Shown piece after piece: positions 40,270 through 45,588 of a DNA stretch of 45,588 nt. The number at the start of each line of letters is the position of its first letter. Position 1 is the stretch's first letter. The DNA is from BACL11 sp945865535 (GTDB lineage Bacteria > Bacteroidota > Bacteroidia > Flavobacteriales > BACL11), in NCBI GenBank assembly GCA_947502765.1, contig CANNBA010000017.1, positions 1 through 45,588 on the forward strand, in the 5' to 3' direction. A program made the position numbers and the translations under genes. The notes under the pieces are model-generated. The model saw only the letters and a list, made by a program, of their open reading frames with translations, ran no database searches and was not told the DNA's origin.

Positions 40270-41471
40270 TTTCCCTTAATATAGTCCCTTAAGTATTCAA
40301 ATTTTGGAGTTAAATCTCCTTGGCTACAAATAGTTGCATTAGAAATAATGTGCTCTTGATCACCATTGATTAAATAAGGAATTATTTTTTCTAAAAACTC
40401 ATTTCCAAAATCTTCAGAAGCATCTTTAGGTAATTCACAAGGTAAATTACCTACAGCCATTACTGCAATAGCATCATCTTTTTTGAAAGGCACTTCCAGC
40501 TCTGTAATCGGATCATACCCATAAATAGGATCTGATATAGTTGAAGATCGGATAGTTGAAGCTACTGGTCCATCAGTATCACATGAAATATCAGCAACTA
40601 CTTTTAAATTGAAATCATCTGATTTTGCATCCTCTCTAGTAAATAAATATGGAGAACCAATACCAAAATAATGACCTGCTATAAAGATATCTCCACTTTT
40701 AGCGAATTTTGGAAATGAAGATTTGTATAATTCAGGGTGACTATAAAACTCATATTTATTAGATAGTGAACCATCTATTCTTTCATTATAATCCATAGTA
40801 TTGAGATGGACAAAAACAGCTTCAGGAAATATTTGATTTAGAAACTCATCAATAGAAACCTGTTTAACACCAGATTTCTTCATAATTTCCATTATCCCCT
40901 TTCCTACTCTACCATTTCCTGTAATAATTATTTTTTCATCATTAAGAACTATTTTTTTAAACTCTGCTTCCATATCAACTCTATCATTACATTGATGAGC
41001 CGCTTTTAGCTTATATTTTCCAGATTTCAAGCCATATGTTAAAAACCCATTGTAAGTGCCTACAATTCCAGCATATCGACCAAATCCAAGTAACCTCTCC
41101 CCTTTTTGGTTTTTCAAAACCTCATAATCAATCATATTAATTTTTAATTGTAACATTTTGATAAGCAAATCTCTATTGTGAGGCTGTTTTTTGATAGTAT
41201 GAGAAAAATAAAAATAGGTTTTATGAGGCAGCAGCAATTCTTTTGGGATTTCTTTTATTCCAAGAAAAACATCACAATCACTAATATCATTTACCACATT
41301 AATTCCTTCAGAAATATACTGATCATCCGAAAAACATCTGATATCACTACTTTGAACTACCAACTCAACATCAGGATAGGTTGCTTTGAGTATTTTACAT
41401 TGCATAGGAGTTAATACTACTCTTTTATCTGCTGGGATTTTCTCCTCTTTTAACAAGCCTATTTTCATCAT
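40266..41471 (-). CDS. Lys1/alanine-dehydrogenase-like NAD(P) oxidoreductase
   Basis: 401 aa. The N-terminal part (KIGLLKEEKIPADKRVVLTP) matches the alanine dehydrogenase/PNT N-domain shared with saccharopine dehydrogenase Lys1. The Rossmann motif is IIITGNGRVGKGIMEIM near residues 177-193, and VADISCDTDGPVASTIRSST is typical of the Lys1 side. The substrate is not certain; lysine-pathway or amino-acid oxidoreduction is inferred. Only 25% or so similar in pattern to the true ald at 14181, so not a recent copy. A perfect -7 box precedes it. Two adjacent ATGs could start it. Confidence 0.8.
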   Translation of the reverse strand: MMKIGLLKEEKIPADKRVVLTPMQCKILKATYPDVELVVQSSDIRCFSDDQYISEGINVVNDISDCDVFLGIKEIPKELLLPHKTYFYFSHTIKKQPHNRDLLIKMLQLKINMIDYEVLKNQKGERLLGFGRYAGIVGTYNGFLTYGLKSGKYKLKAAHQCNDRVDMEAEFKKIVLNDEKIIITGNGRVGKGIMEIMKKSGVKQVSIDEFLNQIFPEAVFVHLNTMDYNERIDGSLSNKYEFYSHPELYKSSFPKFAKSGDIFIAGHYFGIGSPYLFTREDAKSDDFNLKVVADISCDTDGPVASTIRSSTISDPIYGYDPITELEVPFKKDDAIAVMAVGNLPCELPKDASEDFGNEFLEKIIPYLINGDQEHIISNATICSQGDLTPKFEYLRDYIKGN

Positions 41472-41486
41472 TTATACTTTAAAATA

Positions 41487-41494
41487 CAAAAGTA
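41487..41494 (-). promoter_or_regulatory. -7 box of the Lys1-like gene
   Basis: Minus strand TACTTTTG, perfect TAnnTTTG, 15 nt before the ATG. Confidence 0.5.
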
Positions 41495-41527
41495 AAAAAA
41501 TGAGCAGGATGTAGCAATAGAATTTTG

Positions 41528-41535
41528 TAAATTTG
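41528..41535 (+). promoter_or_regulatory. -7 box of ssrA
   Basis: TAAATTTG followed by CAGCCG, 20 nt before the mature tmRNA 5' end. Confidence 0.65.
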
Positions 41536-41555
41536 CAGCCGTTCATTAATTTCTT

Positions 41556-41921
41556 GGGGCTGACTGGATTTGACAGCAAGCGCGTTAAATAGTAAGCATG
41601 TCGAGCATTGTATTTTAGCTCGTAAATATCAAAATGCAATTTTTTAAATGGCGAAAATAATTACGCTTTAGCTGCTTAATTTATATAATTACGTAAGCTT
41701 TTGTCTCTTTTATAGGACCTCTTGATTCCTATAGATTATGAGGCATAATAAATTTCAAGATAGCTGGTTTATTGCTTTTATAAACTAGCGAAACTTTAAA
41801 AAGCTAAGGATTAGGTTTGGTTGCTTTTTTCCTGCCTAATTTCGAAAACTAAAATCAGATAAACATGTAGAAAGTTATTCTATTCCTTGTTTGGACGGGG
41901 GTTCGATACCCCCCAGCTCCA
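41556..41921 (+). ncRNA. ssrA: tmRNA (SsrA)
   Basis: Rescues ribosomes stalled on broken mRNA. The 5' end GGGGCTGACTGGATTTGACA and the 3' end CAGCTCC plus discriminator A form the acceptor stem; the T-arm GGGGGTTCGATACCCCC is intact. The tag frame is at 41650-41679: GGC GAA AAT AAT TAC GCT TTA GCT GCT TAA, giving (A)GENNYALAA, a normal ClpXP-type degradation tag. The bases after the discriminator are CTA, so CCA is not encoded and must be added. Confidence 0.95.
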
Positions 41922-41947
41922 CTAAAAATAAGAAGCCACTAGTGAAT

Positions 41948-43468
41948 CTATTTATTATACATGTATAAATGTGCAGGTTTGTGAGCAACACCTTTTTGTT
42001 TTTCATCAGTCTTAATTATAAGGCTATTTTTAGATACATTTTTCCTAAAATTTCGTTTATCTAATTTTTGATCTAACAATATCTCATATAAATTTTGTAA
42101 TTGATATAAAGTAAATTTTAAAGGCAATAAATTAGTTACAATCTGATGATCTAATTGTTCTCTTAAGTATTCTATTGCATAATTTAATATAATATTATGG
42201 TCAAAAGCTAATTCAGAAGATACTTTATCTAACTCAATCCATTCAACATCAATTGCAAATGAGGATGCATGAGGAACATAATCTTCCATCTTAACTAAAG
42301 CGATATACCCAATTGTAACTACTCTTTCTTCTGGCTTCTTACGATACATCTTAAGCCAAGATTGATCTTTTTTATGCTTAGTTCTATCTGGATCCCCAAA
42401 TGTATAGAACTGTTTTAAATAGATGTCTTCTAAAGAGGTAAGACTTTTTAAAATTTTTTTTCCTCCAGACAATAGATCTTCATTAATACCAACCAAATCA
42501 CCAGGAAGTGCAAATTGAAAATCATTCTTCTCATTGATAAACTTTTTTATTAATAATACTTTTAGTTTTTGATCTTCATCAAAACCAAGCACAACACAAT
42601 CAATAGATAAATTTATTGGCGACATAATTCTATTCTCTACTGTTCCTTTATCTTGTGAAGTATAAGGTCTTGTAAAATAGGATTTAGCATTTAATGCTTC
42701 AGCAACCTTTTCGTGTTCTGCAAACTCTTTTCCATTATCAAAAGTTAAGGTTTTAACCCAAGAATCATTAAAAGGACTGAGTTTTTCCATAATTTTATCA
42801 GCAACTAATGTAGCATTTTTGCTTTCCAACTTCTCTAGCCCAGTCATTAGAGTAGCTCTATCGGTCATCACAAGTAAAGCTGATTTATGATGAGCTCCCA
42901 TCATTAAATCAACCTCTATATCTCCAATTCTTTTTCTTAATTCTACACAAGGTGGTCGATCACTTATTGGTGTTCTGTTTTTGATAAGCCCTCTAGAATC
43001 TTTGTAATTTCCTCTCTTACGCTTGCGTTTTCCATGCCGTAATTCTTTGTACAATAGATTATCATCTATAAGGTCTTTGTGCTTACTTGATTTAGCTCTC
43101 CAAATCCACTTGTAAATTGTTTCATGACTCACTCCTTGTATTGCTTTTGATTTCCATTTCTCAGCAATCAATTCAGAACTAAGTTTTTCGTGTTTTAACA
43201 ATTGGCGAGCTTGTTCTTTCAACTCATCAGTAAATTTAATTATTTTAGGTTTCTCTTTGTGTCGCAACTTAGTTTTCCTAATAGCTATCTCTGAATTGTA
43301 AATAAAAGCTCCCCTCCCTCTTTTAGCTGTATTACGACTTAGCTCTCTACTAATAGTACTTTTGTGTACATTAAGTATCATAGCAATTCTAGTTTGAGTA
43401 GCATTGGTGTGAAGTAAAGATTGAATTTGATACCTTTGCTTCTCGTTTAGTTGTTTGAATTTTTGCAT
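41948..43468 (-). CDS. IS30 transposase fused to NUDIX/winged-helix regulator
   Basis: 506 aa in one frame. Residues 1-280 are an IS30-family transposase: HTH_38 (LNEKQRYQIQSLLHTNATQT, 7-46), then the DDE core with Asp187 (GDIEVDLMMG), Asp244 (LTFDNGKEF) and Glu278 (GTVENR). The transposase normally continues for about 40 more residues. Instead, from Met282 the sequence is a NUDIX-type regulator: SIDCVVLGFDEDQKLKVLLI, LKQFYTFGDPDRTKHKKDQS and a C-terminal winged helix (LKFTLYQLQNLYEILLDQKL, ending HLYMYNK). The Nudix box is degenerate (GGKKILKSLTSLEDI), so sensing rather than hydrolysis is likely. Known relatives regulate sugar or NAD genes. The junction lies at about 42625. Whether the full fusion, only the NUDIX part, or neither is active is unknown. 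Confidence 0.85.
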   Translation of the reverse strand: MQKFKQLNEKQRYQIQSLLHTNATQTRIAMILNVHKSTISRELSRNTAKRGRGAFIYNSEIAIRKTKLRHKEKPKIIKFTDELKEQARQLLKHEKLSSELIAEKWKSKAIQGVSHETIYKWIWRAKSSKHKDLIDDNLLYKELRHGKRKRKRGNYKDSRGLIKNRTPISDRPPCVELRKRIGDIEVDLMMGAHHKSALLVMTDRATLMTGLEKLESKNATLVADKIMEKLSPFNDSWVKTLTFDNGKEFAEHEKVAEALNAKSYFTRPYTSQDKGTVENRIMSPINLSIDCVVLGFDEDQKLKVLLIKKFINEKNDFQFALPGDLVGINEDLLSGGKKILKSLTSLEDIYLKQFYTFGDPDRTKHKKDQSWLKMYRKKPEERVVTIGYIALVKMEDYVPHASSFAIDVEWIELDKVSSELAFDHNIILNYAIEYLREQLDHQIVTNLLPLKFTLYQLQNLYEILLDQKLDKRNFRKNVSKNSLIIKTDEKQKGVAHKPAHLYMYNK

Positions 43469-43540
43469 AGTAACACGAATTTAAATGATTATTCAAAACA
43501 GATGGGATAAAACCCATCTGTTTTAATCTCGTGTTGCATT
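42627..43540 (-). mobile_element. IS30-family element remnant, 3' part missing
   Basis: Contains the transposase start and its upstream end region (43469-43540) but loses the transposase tail and the far inverted repeat at the NUDIX junction. I see no matching terminal repeat near 41925-41950 or 42600-42630. Left boundary about 42627; right boundary is estimated. Confidence 0.65.
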
Positions 43541-43838
43541 TATCAGTTGAACACAGCATGTTTTATAATATAATTTTTAAATGTTTTATTGTCGTTTCTA
43601 TTTCTAAAAAGTAGATTCCCTTAGCAATTACTTAATTACAAAATTATTTTACAATACAATTTTTATTATTTTATAAAATAAAAGATGTTTTAGGATATTA
43701 AAAGTTATTGGAAGTTTATTGCAGATTTTTATGTGTTTCTAAAGACATTTTTCCGTTTGTTTTTTTGGTTATTTTAAAATCAAAAATTTAGTATTTATTT
43801 TTTATATTTGTAACCGTATTACGACAAAAACAACAATA
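43469..43838. other. Intergenic region with IS30 end and AT-rich spacer
   Basis: 370 bp without a gene. 43471-43536 holds a nested inverted repeat: perfect 12-bp arms AAAACAGATGGG (43495-43506) and CCCATCTGTTTT (43513-43524) with a 6-nt loop, plus outer TAACACGA (43471-43478) and TCGTGTTG (43529-43536). This is probably the IS30 end and control region. 43540-43800 is very AT rich with nothing recognisable. A TATATTTG at 43803-43810 faces the 3' end of the OmpA-type gene and may be fortuitous. Confidence 0.6.
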
Positions 43839-45512
43839 TTACATCTCATTAAGAATCTCTAATTCAACTCTTCTGTTTTCTTCTCTTCCTTGTTCAGCAC
43901 CATTATCCTTAATTGGAATTGTTTCTCCTTTCCAGTCAATTGTTATTCTAGATTTCAAAATACCTTTATCAGATAAATACTCTTGCACAGCTTTAACTCT
44001 ATTCTCCGAAAGTTTTAAGTTATATTTATGAGAAGAAATATCATCTGTATGTCCAGTTAATTGTATTCTTAAATCATTCTTTCTAATCATATAATTTGCA
44101 ACTTGATCTAAAACTGATTTAGAGGCACTAGTCAATGTATATTTATCAAATTCAAACTTAACATATTTAAATACTTGTTTTAAATCTTCTGCAGTCTTTA
44201 TGAATACAGGAAGTGTATCTAAATTATTATTCAATGGTATATAAATAGTATCCGTGATATATTTAATTATATATACTGTATCTTGACCAGGAACTTTAGG
44301 ACATCCTTTATTCATAATAGGCCCCGGCTCATTAGGACAGTCATCATATTTATCTTGCAATCCATCTCCATCTGTATCTGGGCAACCTTTAAATTTTACC
44401 AATCCAGGAACTACAGGGCACTCATCTTCTTTATCTATTATTCCATCACTATCCTTATCAGGACAACCCTTATTAATTTTAAGTCCAAACTCTTCAGGGC
44501 ATTCATCTTCACTGTCTTTTATTCCATCTTTATCTTTATCAGGACAGCCTTGTAAAGCTAATAAACCTGGCTCATTAGGGCATACATCAGCGGAGTCTAA
44601 AATACCATCATTATCTCTATCTCTTTGTTTAGTTTTAAATTTATAAGAGTAAACTAACCCATGAGTTCCTGCTGATGGAATTCTCATACTGGAAGTAGTA
44701 ATATCATAACTGTATCCAAAACTTGATTGATTATAATCAATTCCAAATAAAGCTACAACAGCATCCCCAGGTCTAAAAGATAAGCCTGCCCAAAGAAAAT
44801 CATGATACACTCCCCTTACATTTACATCCAATTGAATTGGCAATGCCCCTATTTTTTTAACCATTAGAGAAGGAATGATTTTGTTATCATCTTTTAAATT
44901 AATATTTATTCCTCCATTTAAATAATAGTGATTTTCGAGTTTATTATTGTCTTTGTTATCACTAATATTTAAGGAACTACCAAGAATATTAGGTACTGCT
45001 AACCCTATATAATAATCAGGATGATAATAATAAGCCCCAATTGCAACACTACTACCAGTTGCTTTATCTATTCCTCCAAATAAAGCAGGATCAAAAACAC
45101 CATCATCTTCTAACTCTATTTCAGAATTATCAATCTTATACTGCATAATGCTAGCGGAAGCTCCTAAAGCAAGTCTATCTTTTTCTTGAAGTTTTATTGA
45201 GTAAGAACCAGATAAAGTTGCATTAATAATTGAAATAGGGCCTGTAACATCATTCATCACACTTATCCCTGTTTTATATTTCTTGTGATTTAAGTGATTA
45301 TACGAAATTGACTGAGTTGCTGGCGCTCCTTCAAAGCTATTCCACTGGTCTGTTAACATAAGAGTTATCTTATTATCAGTTTCTTTGCTTAAGGCTGCAG
45401 GATTAACAATTACCTCATTAAGCATGTATAATGAATAGTGTGGCAGCTGTTGCGCATTTACAAATATTGATGATGCCAAACTTAATAGTAGTATGGAAAG
45501 TATTTTTTTCAT
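43839..45512 (-). CDS. PorP/SprF-TSP3-OmpA fusion outer-membrane protein
   Basis: 557 aa. Signal peptide MKKILSILLLSLASSIFVNAQ. Residues about 22-292 are a PorP/SprF-type barrel (LPHYSLYMLNEVIVNPAALS, GISVMNDVTGPISI). Residues about 297-405 contain four thrombospondin type 3-like Ca-binding repeats (DRDNDGILDSADVCPNEPG pattern). Residues about 449-557 are an OmpA peptidoglycan-binding domain with FEFDKYTLT, GHTDD and LSENRVKAVQEYL (Asp490, Arg508). SprF-type proteins are needed to secrete partner SprB-type adhesins. The start overlaps the stop of the upstream adhesin gene by one base (TAATG), so this is probably that adhesin's dedicated partner. Confidence 0.88.
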   Translation of the reverse strand: MKKILSILLLSLASSIFVNAQQLPHYSLYMLNEVIVNPAALSKETDNKITLMLTDQWNSFEGAPATQSISYNHLNHKKYKTGISVMNDVTGPISIINATLSGSYSIKLQEKDRLALGASASIMQYKIDNSEIELEDDGVFDPALFGGIDKATGSSVAIGAYYYHPDYYIGLAVPNILGSSLNISDNKDNNKLENHYYLNGGININLKDDNKIIPSLMVKKIGALPIQLDVNVRGVYHDFLWAGLSFRPGDAVVALFGIDYNQSSFGYSYDITTSSMRIPSAGTHGLVYSYKFKTKQRDRDNDGILDSADVCPNEPGLLALQGCPDKDKDGIKDSEDECPEEFGLKINKGCPDKDSDGIIDKEDECPVVPGLVKFKGCPDTDGDGLQDKYDDCPNEPGPIMNKGCPKVPGQDTVYIIKYITDTIYIPLNNNLDTLPVFIKTAEDLKQVFKYVKFEFDKYTLTSASKSVLDQVANYMIRKNDLRIQLTGHTDDISSHKYNLKLSENRVKAVQEYLSDKGILKSRITIDWKGETIPIKDNGAEQGREENRRVELEILNEM

Positions 45513-45588
45513 TATCTCTTAATTGTTACTATTCCATTAAATACTTTATCTGATTCATTGAGCTCAATTATATAATAATAGGCTGCTG
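45512..45588 (-). CDS. T9SS type B adhesin, last 24 codons (runs off right edge)
   Basis: Minus-strand frame from the window edge ends AAYYYIIELNESDKVFNGIV then TIKR and stop. This is the terminal strand pattern of the gliding motility-associated C-terminal (type B T9SS sorting) domain, usually of the form YYYVIELNDG...GTVTI-R. The rest of the gene is outside the window. The TAA overlaps the ATG of the PorP/SprF-OmpA gene, showing an adhesin-SprF operon. Confidence 0.75.
   Translation of the reverse strand, partial: AAYYYIIELNESDKVFNGIVTIKR

Noticed and set aside
41955..41968. 14-bp palindrome at the end of the IS30-NUDIX gene
   Set aside because: Short AT-rich palindrome within the last codons; could arise by chance and does not match the other IS30 end.
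43803..43810. Promoter for an antisense RNA against the OmpA-type gene
   Set aside because: A single TATATTTG in a very AT-rich spacer is weak evidence; no conserved RNA or start follows.
44283..44555. Plus-strand 90-residue repeat protein
   Set aside because: It is the antisense shadow of the four TSP3 repeats in the PorP/SprF-OmpA gene.

Overview
The window comes from a low-GC member of the Bacteroidota, most likely Flavobacteriales-like. Four things point there. Bacteroidota-type -7 boxes (TAnnTTTG) lie before many genes. Type IX secretion (T9SS) genes are present (porX, porT, a PorP/SprF protein, cargo with T9SS-type C-termini). LpxC is fused to FabZ, and RpoD is short (287 aa). The tmRNA tag ends NNYALAA. 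No phage, plasmid, CRISPR or rRNA genes are visible.

Layout. 1-2098 (minus) is the N-terminal part of a giant surface protein: signal peptide, seven-blade propeller, then Cys-containing adhesin modules that run off the left edge. A degenerate tRNA-Arg-like sequence and a terminator follow (2313-2420). Next come a NUDIX hydrolase and an LTA-synthase-like sulfatase on the minus strand, divergent by one base from pyrE. 5409-10421 holds an SRPBCC protein, birA and the chain rsfS-ftsH-DUF2007-cdsA-psd. 10507-11837 is a tandem trio of small exported proteins sharing an NFNK-NNYG motif, which I cannot assign to a known family. 11895-18635 holds an O-methyltransferase, proline dehydrogenase, the minus-strand operon porX-tsaE-ald-small membrane protein, and an HD-domain protein. 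18680-27643 is a long plus-strand block: lpxD-lpxC/fabZ-lpxA-efp-serC-serA-DUF1015-YggS-RidA-meaB.

27644-29228 is a small minus-strand accessory patch of secreted repeat proteins: a T9SS cargo with three 34-residue Cys repeats, a truncated exported protein, and a DUF6150-like repeat protein. 29306-32940 is aminotransferase-hldA-menG-porT. 33045-40269 is mostly housekeeping: TrmH-type methyltransferase, fbaA, accD, rpsO, pnp, rpoD, rpe. 40266-41471 is a Lys1/alanine-dehydrogenase-like oxidoreductase, followed by ssrA (tmRNA). Next to ssrA lies a continuous reading frame joining most of an IS30 transposase to a complete-looking NUDIX/winged-helix regulator. The right edge holds a PorP/SprF-TSP3-OmpA fusion, translationally coupled to the last 24 codons of a gliding-type (T9SS type B) adhesin.

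How it fits together. Most of the window is core metabolism and envelope building: lipid A, phosphatidylethanolamine, heptose, fatty-acid initiation, menaquinone and serine. The unifying accessory theme is T9SS: a regulator (PorX), a core component (PorT), an adhesin-partner outer-membrane protein (PorP/SprF-OmpA) and several probable cargo proteins. The most unusual items are the IS30-NUDIX chimera, the NFNK protein trio, the degenerate tRNA, and a 28-bp perfect palindrome inside efp. I see no clear multi-gene defence or biosynthetic system that would count as a wholly new pathway.
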